DNA of 64,000 nt from Noviherbaspirillum pedocola (GCF_016632335.1 NZ_JAEPBG010000011.1:1-64000); one strand, 5' to 3'; positions 8,005 through 16,986 are shown, numbered from the stretch's first letter. The notes: generated by a model not told the origin, from the letters alone. Made by a program: numbers and translations.

Positions 8005-9846
8005 ATGAGAGCATTGGTTTTGACAAAATCTGGATTTGTGCCCAGGAGCGATGAGGAACAACGAATGTTGACAGAGTTACGTGACATCCTGCGCACGCAA
8101 GCATTGACGCCACTCTATCAGCCTATTGTCGATCTTGGGTCGGGCCAGATCTTCGGCTATGAAGGATTGATCCGGGGGCCGTCCAATTCGCCGCTACACT
8201 CTCCTCTGACGTTATTTAAATGTGCCAAGATGCATGGCATGACGGCTGAGGCTGAGCGCGTATGTCGCAATGTCTTGCTCAAGCAATTTGTAAAATTGCA
8301 GCTCCACGGTAAGCTTTTTCTTAATGTTAGCCCAGACGTTTTGACCAAGCCAAGGCGGGATGTTCGAGCCGATATGCATCAATTGGATATTGCCGAATTC
8401 ACTGCAACAAACGTTGTGCTTGAGTTGACGGAGTCTGATGCGACTGTCGACTATGCCGCACTCTGTGAGGCTGCTGCTCACTATCGTTCTTTTGGATTGA
8501 ATATTGCGATCGATGATCTAGGGGAGGGCTTTTCCAGTCTTCGTCTGTGGTCAGAGGTGCGCCCGGAGTATGTGAAGATAGATCTGCATTTTATTCAAGG
8601 AATCGATGCAGATCCGTTGAAGCTGCAGTTTGTGCGATCTATTCTTGAAATCGCGCAGAAATCCAATGCCATGGTCATTGCGGAAGGGATTGAAACAGAA
8701 AGCGAATTACATGCCGTGAGAGAGTTAGGAATATCGTTTGGCCAAGGATATTTCTTGGGTCGACCGACAGGGACGCCAGGTAGAGCGCTTGCACCAAGCG
8801 CGCTCGCGTTATTTGCAAAGTCGCCGGTGAAAACTGGTACGCGATCAACCACATATCAAAATCGGTCAAAAAAAGTGGGCGATCTTCTCCGTGAGGTGCC
8901 AACAGTTACAAGCGAAACGCCGGCTAACACGGTTTATGAAATGTTTATTGACCGACCTTCCCTTCAGGTTGTTCCGGTTGTCGACCATGGAATGCCGGTC
9001 GGGTTGATCAATCGCTACAAGATGACCGACAATTTCTCCCGCCCGTTTCAACGAGAATTGTATGGAAAAAAGGGCTGCAGTCGTTTCTGCGAACCCACGC
9101 CATTAATTGTCGATCATCAGACGAGCTTGCAGGATCTGAGTCATCTTATTGTGGAGTCTGACCCTCAGCATTTGTCGAATGGTTACATTATTACTGATGC
9201 TGGAACGTATATAGGAGTAGGCGGTGGCCATGATTTGATTCGTGAGTTGACGAAAATACAGATGCAGGCCGCGCGTTATGCCAACCCATTGACTGGGTTG
9301 CCTGGAAATGTTCCAATCAATGAACATATAGAATTGCTTCTTGGTGCGGAAAACAAATTTATTATCTGTTACTGTGATTTAGATAACTTTAAGGCGTTCA
9401 ACGATTTGTATGGATATCAGAAGGGCGATGAGATCATTGGGTTGACTGCTGAAGTATTAAAAAATGAGTTGAGCAACACATTGGATTTCGTTGGGCATAT
9501 TGGCGGAGATGACTTTATCCTGTTATTCCAGAGTTCGGACTGGGAGGAGCGCTGTCGACGGATGCTGCATTCGTTCGCAAAATCAAGTCAACGCTTTTAT
9601 CGTGATGAACACCTACGGGATGGCGGATATGCGACCGAAAATCGTCAGGGGATTAAGACCTTTGTTAGTTTGGTCAGCCTTTCGATAGGGGCAGTATGCA
9701 TTAAGCCGATGCAGGGCGTAACAAACTATCATGTCGCCGAAGCAGCATCAGCCGCTAAAACGCAAGCTAAGAAATTGGCAGGGAACGCTTTATTTGTTGA
9801 GCGGCGAGAAATCTCATCGAATGTTTCTCCTCATGCTGACAATTAA
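8005..9846 (+). CDS. EAL-CBS-GGDEF cyclic-di-GMP protein
   Basis: About 613 residues. An N-terminal EAL phosphodiesterase domain is followed by a CBS pair (VGDLLREVPTVTSETPA...) and a C-terminal GGDEF domain. In the EAL domain the signature is EGLIRG, and the metal and catalytic positions appear kept (LNVSPD, LELTES, AIDDLGEGFSSL, VKID, IAEGIE). The GGDEF signature is GGDDF, and the position of the RxxD inhibitory site holds NTLD, so cyclase activity is doubtful. It may act mainly as a phosphodiesterase tuned by ligand binding to the CBS pair. ATG 8005 is chosen; ATG 8065 is an alternative. It follows the CheY gene and likely belongs to the same signalling unit. Confidence 0.8.
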   Translation: MRALVLTKSGFVPRSDEEQRMLTELRDILRTQALTPLYQPIVDLGSGQIFGYEGLIRGPSNSPLHSPLTLFKCAKMHGMTAEAERVCRNVLLKQFVKLQLHGKLFLNVSPDVLTKPRRDVRADMHQLDIAEFTATNVVLELTESDATVDYAALCEAAAHYRSFGLNIAIDDLGEGFSSLRLWSEVRPEYVKIDLHFIQGIDADPLKLQFVRSILEIAQKSNAMVIAEGIETESELHAVRELGISFGQGYFLGRPTGTPGRALAPSALALFAKSPVKTGTRSTTYQNRSKKVGDLLREVPTVTSETPANTVYEMFIDRPSLQVVPVVDHGMPVGLINRYKMTDNFSRPFQRELYGKKGCSRFCEPTPLIVDHQTSLQDLSHLIVESDPQHLSNGYIITDAGTYIGVGGGHDLIRELTKIQMQAARYANPLTGLPGNVPINEHIELLLGAENKFIICYCDLDNFKAFNDLYGYQKGDEIIGLTAEVLKNELSNTLDFVGHIGGDDFILLFQSSDWEERCRRMLHSFAKSSQRFYRDEHLRDGGYATENRQGIKTFVSLVSLSIGAVCIKPMQGVTNYHVAEAASAAKTQAKKLAGNALFVERREISSNVSPHADN

Positions 9847-10142
9847 GCCACTCGCGCGAATGTCGAGATTAAGCAAGAACAGGTGCATTAAAGAAATGAG
9901 CGCGAGCTTTGTTTGGCGCCGAATTTCGGTGAGCTACTCGATGGCTCTTTGAAGACTCTAATCCGCCTGTGACTGCGGCAGCTTGAAGATTCATGCAGTG
10001 CCACAGTCACACCGACCATATGTGTTCGTCATCGCCATGTCGCCGTGGTGGCTTTAATGGAATGGACGCATCCTTCCTGAAATGGCACTGAAGTGCCAAA
10101 GTGGATGTGCAAGATGTCCACGACCAGAAAGGAGCGTTCGAA

Positions 10143-10631
10143 ATGAAGCTTAGTGCATGCGGCATTGATCTGGCAAAGGCGGTTTTCCAGGTGCACGGCG
10201 TCGATCTTCATGGCACGTCCTGCTTGCGCAAGCAACTACGACGCGCTGAAATGCTGTCGTTCTTTGTGAAACTGGAGCCATGTCTGATTGGCATGGAAGC
10301 GTGTGGCAGGGCGCATTATGTGAAGACGAGCAAGAATAACGCCGCGGATGCCGAAGCGATCCGACACGCCGAACGCAAGGTAGAGACTGCTGCACGCGGG
10401 CTCGGTTGCTTGCTTGGTCGACGAAACAAGAATGTCGCTGCAGTGGCGTTGGGCAACAAGAATGCGCGCTGGGTATGGGCGCTCCTGATGCATGACGAGA
10501 GGCGGTTCCGTGCTGATTGCGCGCCAGCAAATGCTGCCACGTTATCAGCACGGTTGCTTCCTTCTACGATCAACAGCAAGGAGGCACTGGCAAGGATCCT
10601 TCCACAGATTGCACAGGCGATCAGGATGTGA
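10143..10631 (+). pseudogene. IS110-family transposase with large internal deletion
   Basis: The N-terminal DEDD-type segment of an IS110 transposase (GIDLAKAVFQVHGVD, GMEACGRAHY, NAADAEAI) is joined directly to the extreme C-terminal segment (RRNKNVAAVALGNKNARW). The middle, including the Ser-containing Tnp_20 region, is missing, and 5-6 residues after GRAHY are also lost. The intact relative at 54448-55485 is about 345 residues long, against about 160 here. It cannot be functional. Downstream bases (GATGGCAAGACAGG onward) resemble the 3' non-coding tail of the intact IS110 copy. Confidence 0.8.
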
Positions 10632-10680
10632 TGGCAAGACAGGTTCGACCGTGACCAGCAAACCCTGCGTGCAACAGGGA

Positions 10681-10708
10681 GCGTTAAGCTCGTGGCGTTA
10701 AGCTCGTG
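10681..10708. repeat. 14-bp tandem duplication
   Basis: GCGTTAAGCTCGTG occurs twice in direct succession (10681-10694 and 10695-10708). It lies in the non-coding tail of the degraded IS110 copy and looks like a slippage duplication. Confidence 0.8.
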
Positions 10709-10846
10709 GCTTTGATCATGAGCCGGTCAGCAAATTGCATCAGGGACAGAGGCGCCAGCCCCAACCAAAGTCCGGAGGTATGGCTGCAATCGACCTCACT
10801 GAATATCGCAAATAGAAAGGCTGGCAAACCAGGGTGCGTTCATGTA

Positions 10847-10949
10847 TGTTGCATAAATCCGTAAGCCTATGATTTTGCCAAGCAAAAATTTTGATGCCGT
10901 AGGTTCAATTCCTCATGCATTCAAAGGCTTATCGATAATTTGTGCAACA
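10847..10949. repeat. MITE-like palindromic element of about 103 bp
   Basis: The outer arms TGTTGCATAAAT (10847-10858) and ATTTGTGCAACA (10938-10949) are inverted complements with one mismatch. Inner arms AAGCCT (10863-10868) and AGGCTT (10925-10930) extend the pairing. No coding capacity is seen between them. The arms resemble IS terminal repeats of the TTGTTGCAC type, so this may be a non-autonomous IS derivative. The remainder of 10632-11122 holds no gene that I can support. Confidence 0.5.
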
Positions 10950-11122
10950 AGGCCCCTCTCGCCAGAAACTACTATTACAACTCCCTTTAGTCGATTGAAG
11001 GTTCAGTCTCGGGCGGCATAGGGCGGTAACGATCTGAGGTAAATTTTTGATTGGTTTTTCCAGACAGGCCGGAGGTTGGCCGACAAAGCACCATGCCGGA
11101 CTGCTCCAAAAGATCACCAGGT

Positions 11123-11450
11123 TTAATCACCGTTTTTCAAGTAGCGCCGGGCATAGCGTTCTTCCATGCGTGACAGAGACAACAGCAGGAGAAGGTCGGC
11201 ACAATGGAAGTCTGGATCCCATGCTGGCTCGCCGCAGATCCATGCACCGCTTTTTAGGTAACCTTTCAGTAGCGGAGGCACCTCCACCTTGAATGCACTG
11301 TCCTGCTCATGCAGCGGAAAGGGCAGGTGTGGCACTGCCCTGTATTCCGTTGGCGCCAAGTGCAACGGCGCCATTTGCTGGTAGACCGCGGTCGCATTAT
11401 GTCCGCCGTCAGCCAGGCTGATACTGGCGCAGCCGATGAGGTAGTCGGCC
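11123..11450 (-). pseudogene. 3' fragment of an olsB-like acyltransferase gene
   Basis: The last 109 or so codons of a second copy of the acyltransferase at 16987-17778. The segments CASISLADGGHNATAVY, TEYRAVPHLPFPLHE, GAWICGEPAWDPDFHCADLLLLLS and RYARRYLKNGD align with it throughout. The 5' half is missing and the homology ends at the boundary of the IS5-type element that starts near 11451. I do not find the 5' half on the far side of the two IS copies, so it has been lost. Confidence 0.8.
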
Positions 11451-11467
11451 CTGAAGAATTCTGAAGT

Positions 11468-12763
11468 TCAATATATGGGGTTGCGCTGGCATTCGCCCTT
11501 GAGCTTGTTGATGATCAGACGCAGGTTATGCCCGGCGCCGCACAAGACCGCATGGATGGCATCGCCGAGTGCACCTTTAAGCCAATTGCGATCCAGCTTG
11601 CCATCGCTCTTCATATGCCCAATGGTCGGCTCGATCGCACTGCGACGTCGAATCATCGCTTTGAGTCCGCGCGTCACGCCCCGCTTTTGGCCTGAGCGCC
11701 AGATCTGTACCTGTTCGACTTCCACGCCGCGGTAACCGCGATCGACGAAGACCATTTCCGGCTCCACGTCCGACAGGATGGCAGCCTGCTCCAACGCCTC
11801 ATGCAGCGTGTGCCCGTCATATGGATTGCCCGGCATGGACCGTGCCCCGAGCACCAGGCCCTCCTTCAACGTCGTCACGATCGCCACTTTGACGCCGAAC
11901 TCATAACGCACTCTAGCTTTGCCCTTGCTGATGCATTCCACTTCCGGCGCATGCAGCGCATACAGCTTGTTCTTGTCGTTCGGTCGCTGCTGCAGGATGC
12001 GCCGGGTACGGCATAGCAGTTCATCGAGCCGTTCGCGCGCAGCCGATTGCACGCGCTGCAGTTGCCGCTCAATATCGCGCTGCACCCGTCCGACGCGGGA
12101 CCGTAACGCTCGCAAGACACGCCGCATGCGCTTGAATTGGCGGGCATGGGCGTAATGCGCGATCTGACGTACCAGACGCGGTGCCAGGCGATTGTAGTTC
12201 TGCCGCAGCGTCAGACCATATTGCCGGGCGGCCTTGACCAGCAGAACACGACTCTTCTCCAGCAGCGCCGAGTCGGTCGGGTATGCAATTGCCTTGGCCA
12301 TGACGGTGGTATCAGCGATGACGCGCTTGATGCTGGCTGGCTTGATTACACTGGCACGCTTGGCCGCTTCGATGCTTTGCGCCAGCAATTCCTCTACGCC
12401 GGCTTCGCCCATGCGCTTGCGCCAGCGCGATAGGCTGGATGGATCAATGGGCGGCTCGGTTTGCAGATACGTCTCGCCGGTAAAGACCTGCCAGTAAGGA
12501 TTCTCGACCCAGCCCCACACCATTTCTTCATCAGAGAGATCGAAGGTGTGCTGCAAATAAAGCAGGCCGGCCACCAGGCGTGGTCGCAACGGCGGCCGGC
12601 GATGTCTGGGGCCCATGGCCTCATAGGCGACGCGCTCGATGGCGTTCCAATCAATCAGCTTGGCCAGCACGATCAGCGGATGGCGCGCATTCAGGTGTTC
12701 CAGCAGGGGAAAATCTTGCCGCGGTGATGCGCCTGGCTTTCCGGAATGATGACGCGGGTCCAT
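11468..12763 (-). CDS. IS5-family transposase
   Basis: DDE transposase of about 431 residues starting at ATG 12763, with GAGG upstream. Family features in order: N-terminal ISL-type helix region (LVAGLLYLQHTFDLSDEEMVW), VIADTTV with the first Asp, a basic coiled segment, VFVDRGYRG with the second Asp, and RRRSAIEPTIGHMKSDG with the Glu. The frame is intact, so the element could be mobile. The inserted element disrupts the olsB-like fragment on its left. The degenerate copy that follows at 13019 belongs to the same subgroup. Confidence 0.85.
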   Translation of the reverse strand: MDPRHHSGKPGASPRQDFPLLEHLNARHPLIVLAKLIDWNAIERVAYEAMGPRHRRPPLRPRLVAGLLYLQHTFDLSDEEMVWGWVENPYWQVFTGETYLQTEPPIDPSSLSRWRKRMGEAGVEELLAQSIEAAKRASVIKPASIKRVIADTTVMAKAIAYPTDSALLEKSRVLLVKAARQYGLTLRQNYNRLAPRLVRQIAHYAHARQFKRMRRVLRALRSRVGRVQRDIERQLQRVQSAARERLDELLCRTRRILQQRPNDKNKLYALHAPEVECISKGKARVRYEFGVKVAIVTTLKEGLVLGARSMPGNPYDGHTLHEALEQAAILSDVEPEMVFVDRGYRGVEVEQVQIWRSGQKRGVTRGLKAMIRRRSAIEPTIGHMKSDGKLDRNWLKGALGDAIHAVLCGAGHNLRLIINKLKGECQRNPIY

Positions 12764-12777
12764 GATGACCTCATCAG

Positions 12778-12822
12778 AATTTGCAGGAAACCGCGTATGA
12801 CAAGCGCCGTTCCCTGCAAATT
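12778..12822. repeat. inverted repeat upstream of the IS5 transposase
   Basis: AATTTGCAGG (12778-12787) and CCTGCAAATT (12813-12822) form perfect 10-bp arms around a 25-base loop, directly upstream of the transposase start. It may be a subterminal repeat or an operator of the element. Confidence 0.5.
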
Positions 12823-13018
12823 CCACAGACCGATTTCAGCTCTTAGCCCGCATGGCTACTGGGCCCAAACAATTTTTCAGCGTCGACTATTTAGTCGTCC
12901 ATGCAAATTCCATAACGAGCAGGAGCCACAAGGGATTTGCGCAAGAACGACCTTTCGAATTCCCGGGAAAATTAGGATACAAGGCAGCGAAAACTGATGG
13001 AAACGCGAGGGAGCTCGA

Positions 13019-14489
13019 ATGCCGACCGACGATTTTTTCCGCGCCCGATTGGACCAGATGATCGACCTGCGGCATCCCTTGGCGGTGCTGGCTCAGCGCC
13101 TGCCCTGGGCGCAGATCGAAGCCGCGCTGGCACCAGCCTTTGCCCATCGGCCGCGCCCCGGCAAAGTGCTGGCTGATTGCGACTTGTTCGGCACGTCGCT
13201 GGAGCTGGGCGGCGCTGCTCCCAGCGCGGCTGGGCGACCGCGCCTGCCGATTCGCTTGATGGTCGCGCTGCTCTATCTCAAGCACGCCTTTAATCTGAGT
13301 GATGAAGAACTCGTTGAACGCTGGTCCGAGAACGTGATCTGGCAATACTTCAGCGGCCAGGATTAATACACTCCGAAACTGCCCTGTGATCCAACACAGC
13401 TCGGGCGCTTCCGCAAGGCTATCGGCGAAGGCGGGGTCGAGGAAGTGCTCAAGGCCACCATCGATACGGCCGTGGCCAGCAAAGCGGTCCAGCCCACGGA
13501 ATTCGAACGCATCATCGTCGATACCACGGTGCAGGAGAAAGCCATCGCGCATCCCGTAGACAGCCGCTTGCTCGACGTGGCGCGCGTGCAGCTGGTGCGC
13601 CTGGTCAAGCGTGCTGGCATCGCGCTCAAGCAGACCTATGCCAGAGAAGGCAAGATGCTGCGCCGTAAAGCCGGCGGGTATGCGCATGCCCGGCAATTCA
13701 AGCGGCTGCGTCGCACGCTCAAGCGCCAGCGTACGATCCTGGGCATCGTCATGCGCGACATCCGGCGTAAGCTTGATGATGCTGCCGCGGTACCCGCAAC
13801 GCTGATGGCGCAATTGCAAACCATGCTGGCCCGTGCTGAGAGGATTCGTACCCAGCAGCGCAAGGACAAAGACAAGCTGTACGCGCTGCATGCGCCGGAA
13901 GTAGAGTGCATTGGCAAGGGCAAGGCGCGCAAGCCGTATGAATTCGGTGTCAAAGCCAGCGTGGCGACCACGCACAAGAGCGGCCTGGTGGTCAGTGCAC
14001 GTACCTTCCCGGGCAATCCCTACGATGGGCATATCTTGCGCGAGCAGATCGAGCAAACCACCATCCTGCTGGAGGACATCGGCGTGGCGCCGAAACAGGC
14101 GGTGGTCGACTTGGGATTCCGTGGCGTCGACGAGGACAATCCGGGCATCGAGATCATCCATCGCGGCAAATACCAGTCGCTCACGGCACCGCAGCGGCGC
14201 TGGCTGAGGCGGCGTCAGGCCATTGAACCGACGTCAGGCCATTGAACCGACGATAGGTCATCTGAAGGCCGATCATCGGATGGACCGCTGCTGGTTGCGG
14301 GGCGAGGTGGGCGACGCGCTGCATGCGGTGCTGTGCGGCGCCGGCTACAACCTGCGCTGGTTGATGCGGGCGGTGCAGCGCCTCGGGCTGAAGGCCTTTT
14401 TATTGCGCCTGCAGTTGCACGCCATGGTGCGTGCCGTCTTGCAGCTTACGCCAGCCAGGGCGGGCAACTGGGACGTCATCGCCGAGTAA
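13019..14489 (+). pseudogene. IS5-family transposase with a nonsense mutation and a 19-bp duplication frameshift
   Basis: A relative of the transposase at 11468 in the opposite orientation. The N-terminal part (LMVALLYLKHAFNLSDEELVERW) ends at TAA 13364-13366. The protein continues in the same frame (YTPKLPCDPTQLGRF), so this is a point nonsense change. A second lesion is a 19-bp tandem duplication at 14213-14250, which shifts the frame after RRRQAIEPT. The C-terminus (IEPTIGHLKADHRMDRCW) continues in the new frame to 14489. The catalytic segments IIVDTTV, VVDLGFRG and RRQAIEPT are otherwise recognisable. Two independent lesions make this a dead copy. Confidence 0.9.
14213..14250. repeat. 19-bp tandem duplication inside the IS5 pseudogene
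   Basis: CGTCAGGCCATTGAACCGA at 14213-14231 is repeated exactly at 14232-14250. Its length is not a multiple of three, so it shifts the transposase frame. A single copy would restore RRRQAIEPTIGHLKAD. Confidence 0.95.
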
Positions 14490-14980
14490 CGCGGAGATTA
14501 AAGAGTGCAATGAAGCGTGCCGTCTACGGTACCGAGGTTCGTCAAATGAATTCTGCAGGTTCGACTATTTACATTCGACTGTCCATATGCCACCGATGAT
14601 AGAGTCTAGTTTCATTTCGAGGAAGTTTATCGAAGCTGTCGGCACGCCTGTTGGTTCAGCGCGGTCCCAATGGCTCAATAGATGAATGGCAGCTTCAATT
14701 TCATGTTTGCAGGGCTGTTTTGAAGGAGCGTATCCTCTTGCACGGCATCCATAGGTCGGGAGAATTGCGGGACGATACAGTGAATGTCTCCTTCCGTGGA
14801 CCATGATTGGGCTGGGCATTTACATTCTATTTGGCCCCATGAGGCTTCTATTGTGGCACTAGGCAAGCACCGGATTCGCATTACTTACCTTGCAAAATTC
14901 CGGGGCGACAAAGTCCGCTGCATTGGCCGGGCCTCTACTGATGTCGGCGCAGCAGCACAAATGCCAAGTGCCACTGCGAA
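14490..14980. other. non-coding stretch, no gene supported
   Basis: Between the IS5 pseudogene and the pstS promoter region I find no convincing gene on either strand. Short open frames lack ribosome binding sites and known motifs. The bases TTCGACTATTTA at about 14556 echo GTCGACTATTTA at about 12882, possibly marking the outer ends of the IS5 pseudogene copy. Confidence 0.4.
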
Positions 14981-15024
14981 ATTTGGTGTTGGTATTGTTG
15001 CCGACCGCCAACCCCGGTGGACAT
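14981..15024 (-). ncRNA. conserved 44-nt domain, second copy of the candidate RNA at 49811
   Basis: An ungapped 44-base segment shared with 49811-49854, with 37 of 44 positions identical and the same strand. On the minus strand GTTGG and CCAAC can pair, whereas in the other copy the arms are GCTGG and CCAGC, so one base pair changes on both sides while pairing is kept. It lies about 43 bases downstream of a likely start directed by the PhoB-like promoter at 15090-15107. No terminator with a U run follows this copy. It could be a degraded or fused RNA gene. Confidence 0.4.
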
Positions 15025-15089
15025 GGTGCAGGCTGTCGAAGCTTCGATTGCACCCACAACCATATGGGATGGCATAGTAGTCCAAGTCC

Positions 15090-15107
15090 ATGACGTCAGG
15101 ATGACGT
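15090..15107 (-). promoter_or_regulatory. PhoB-box-like direct repeat, minus strand
   Basis: Read on the minus strand, ACGTCAT-CCTG-ACGTCAT forms two identical 7-mers with an 11-base period. Exactly 10 nt further on lies TACTAT, a possible -10 (15074-15079). The architecture equals that of the boxes before pstS, acpA-like and cpdB-like genes. The only element downstream is the 44-nt conserved domain at 14981-15024. Confidence 0.45.
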
Positions 15108-15311
15108 AGATGAGAAAAGCGTCATGCGCACGCAGCTTGACATTGAGCACCCTATACGCTGTGCTCAGCGTGTTCCTCGTGCGTTTCACCGTCATTTGGT
15201 CTTGTATTGCTTCTAGGCTTAAAGAGATTTCGCTCAACGGGCCTCGCATGCCTGGCAAGCCTTTATATCTGGCGCGTGGATTGCAAGGCAAGTCAGGGAG
15301 CAGCGAATGAC

Positions 15312-15329
15312 ATGTCATGATCATGTCAC
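15312..15329 (+). promoter_or_regulatory. Pho box upstream of pstS
   Basis: ATGTCAT (15312-15318) and ATGTCAC (15323-15329) are separated by GATC, giving the 11-base period of PhoB half-sites. TATTGT at 15340-15345 is 10 nt downstream and fits a -10. The pstS start is 53 bases beyond the box. Confidence 0.75.
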
Positions 15330-15382
15330 GACGCATAGCTATTGTCTCAACGCAAATGATTTGTCCACAAAGGAGTGCTTTT

Positions 15383-16426
15383 ATGCGTTTGACTAAGCTT
15401 GTCGCTTCCATCCATGTTGCTGCCGCGTCCCTTGCTTTCTGCGCTGCCGCTCAGGCTGCCGAGATCACCGGCGCCGGTTCCACGTTCGCCTATCCCATCC
15501 TTGCAAAATGGGCCGAAGTCTACAAGGGGAGCACTGGCACCAGCTTGAACTACCAATCCATCGGCTCGGGCGGCGGCATCAAGCAGATTAAGGCCAAGAC
15601 CGTCGACTTTGGCGCATCCGACATGCCATTGGACGCGCAAGACCTGGAAAAGAGCGGGTTGATGCAATTCCCGATCACCATGGGTGGCGTGGTTCCTGTG
15701 GTGAACGTCGAAGGGGTGAAGCCGGGCGCGTTGAAGATGGATGGCGATGTGCTCGCCAAGATCTACATGGGCAAGATCACCAAGTGGGATTCGCCTGAGA
15801 TCGCCGCGCTCAATCCCGGCGTGAAGCTTCCCCCGGATGAAATCACCGTCGTGCATCGCGCCGACGGCTCTGGTACCACCTTCATCTGGACCAATTACCT
15901 GTCCAAAACCAGCGCCGAGTTCAAGAATAGCGTTGGCGCCGGTACCGCGGTCAAATGGCCGGCTGGCGTGGGCGGTAAGGGCAATGAAGGCGTGGCCGCG
16001 AACGTACAGCGAATCAAGGGTGCGATCGGCTACGTCGAATATGCATACGCGAAAAAGAACAATATGGCTTATACCATGATGAAAAATCATGACGGCCAGT
16101 TCGTTAAGCCAGACGACACCAGCTTCAAGGCGGCAGCGGCTGGTGCAGATTGGGAGAAGGCGCCGGGCTTCGGCGTGATCATCACCGACCAGCCGGGCAA
16201 AGAAAGCTGGCCTATCACCGGCGCCACGTTCGTGCTGCTGCACAAGGTGCAGGAAGACCCGGCCAAGGCGAAGGAAGCGCTAAAGTTCTTCGACTGGTCC
16301 TATAACAAGGGCGCGAGCATGACTACCGATCTTGACTATGTTGCGATCCCGCCGTCGGTCGTCAAGCTCGTCGAGGGCTCGTGGAAATCCCAGTTGAAGG
16401 ATGCTTCCGGCAAGTCGGTCTGGTAA
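15383..16426 (+). CDS. pstS: phosphate ABC transporter periplasmic binding protein PstS
   Basis: A 347-residue periplasmic binding protein for inorganic phosphate. A signal peptide ends near AAAQAAE. Phosphate-binding loops are visible as GAGSTFAYPI, GSGGGIKQI, DFGASDMPL and HRADGSGTTFIWTNYL. The C-terminus (YNKGASMTTDLDYVAIP) is typical of the family. The ATG at 15383 has AAAGGAG eight bases upstream. It normally delivers phosphate to PstCAB, but no pstC, pstA, pstB or phoU gene is present in the window, so this is a detached or additional copy. A Pho box lies directly upstream and a terminator follows. Confidence 0.95.
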   Translation: MRLTKLVASIHVAAASLAFCAAAQAAEITGAGSTFAYPILAKWAEVYKGSTGTSLNYQSIGSGGGIKQIKAKTVDFGASDMPLDAQDLEKSGLMQFPITMGGVVPVVNVEGVKPGALKMDGDVLAKIYMGKITKWDSPEIAALNPGVKLPPDEITVVHRADGSGTTFIWTNYLSKTSAEFKNSVGAGTAVKWPAGVGGKGNEGVAANVQRIKGAIGYVEYAYAKKNNMAYTMMKNHDGQFVKPDDTSFKAAAAGADWEKAPGFGVIITDQPGKESWPITGATFVLLHKVQEDPAKAKEALKFFDWSYNKGASMTTDLDYVAIPPSVVKLVEGSWKSQLKDASGKSVW

Positions 16427-16446
16427 GAGCGTTCCGCTTACTATCA

Positions 16447-16481
16447 AGCCGCGTCCGCTCGCAACGTGGACGCGGCTTTTT
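16447..16481 (+). terminator. rho-independent terminator after pstS
   Basis: Arms AGCCGCGTCC (16447-16456) and GGACGCGGCT (16468-16477) enclose an 11-base loop and are followed by a T run. It lies 21 bases after the pstS stop. Confidence 0.85.
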
Positions 16482-16986
16482 GCACAGCGACGGGTAGGGC
16501 AGGCACGTAATGCACATTCCCACCACTCCCGATTATCCCAGTCCACGTGTGTTGTGATTCTTTTCCGCGGTCGTCACAGATTTGGCTTCAACGCCGTGCC
16601 GGGTAGCTACCAAACGCCCATGAATCGCGGTTGCCTGATGCCTGTGTTTTTCGTGGAGAATTGAGGTTTCGACTGACACCTACGTAGGTGTTCTTCGCAC
16701 GCTTTTTTATACAGGCCCCCACAAAGAAAAGTAAAGCGTGCGCTTTCTATCGCATACACGCCAGGGTTTCGAATGCCAAAGATCCGGATGGCGCGACGTC
16801 ATCAGCGTCGCATGGGCCGCTTCGTCTCATCAGCCGGCGCCGTGGCAAGCAGCTCGCGACGACCTGTGGCTTGATACCTGGACAGCATCAGCAAATAACG
16901 GCCCGGCGCTATCGTATTCATGCTGCCACCGGCAACGCAAGCGGCGGACGCATCCTCACGCCAGACCCTTCCAGGAATCTCCCGTT
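16482..16986. other. intergenic region with a 16-bp perfect palindrome
   Basis: No gene is supported between the pstS terminator and the 3' end of the acyltransferase. The only structured feature is ACACCTACGTAGGTGT at 16676-16691, a perfect 16-bp palindrome. It could be a regulator binding site, but there is no gene start next to it. Confidence 0.4.

Noticed and set aside
10895-10925. GGTTCAATTCC, similar to a tRNA T-arm
   Set aside because: No acceptor, D or anticodon arms can be formed around it; it lies in the loop of the MITE-like palindrome.
11451-12843. Exact terminal inverted repeats of the IS5 copy at 11468
   Set aside because: Only weak similarity (CTGAAGTTC against CTGAAATCG) could be found by eye, so the ends are not annotated.
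12887-14161. Long minus-strand open frame of 424 codons
   Set aside because: It is antisense to the IS5 pseudogene at 13019-14489, whose plus-strand protein has clear transposase motifs; the minus-strand product has none.
15045-15095. Minus-strand peptide DLDYYAIP resembling the PstS C-terminus (DLDYVAIP)
   Set aside because: Only eight residues match, the continuation needs a frame change, and the segment coincides with the promoter of the RNA-like element. Chance similarity cannot be excluded.
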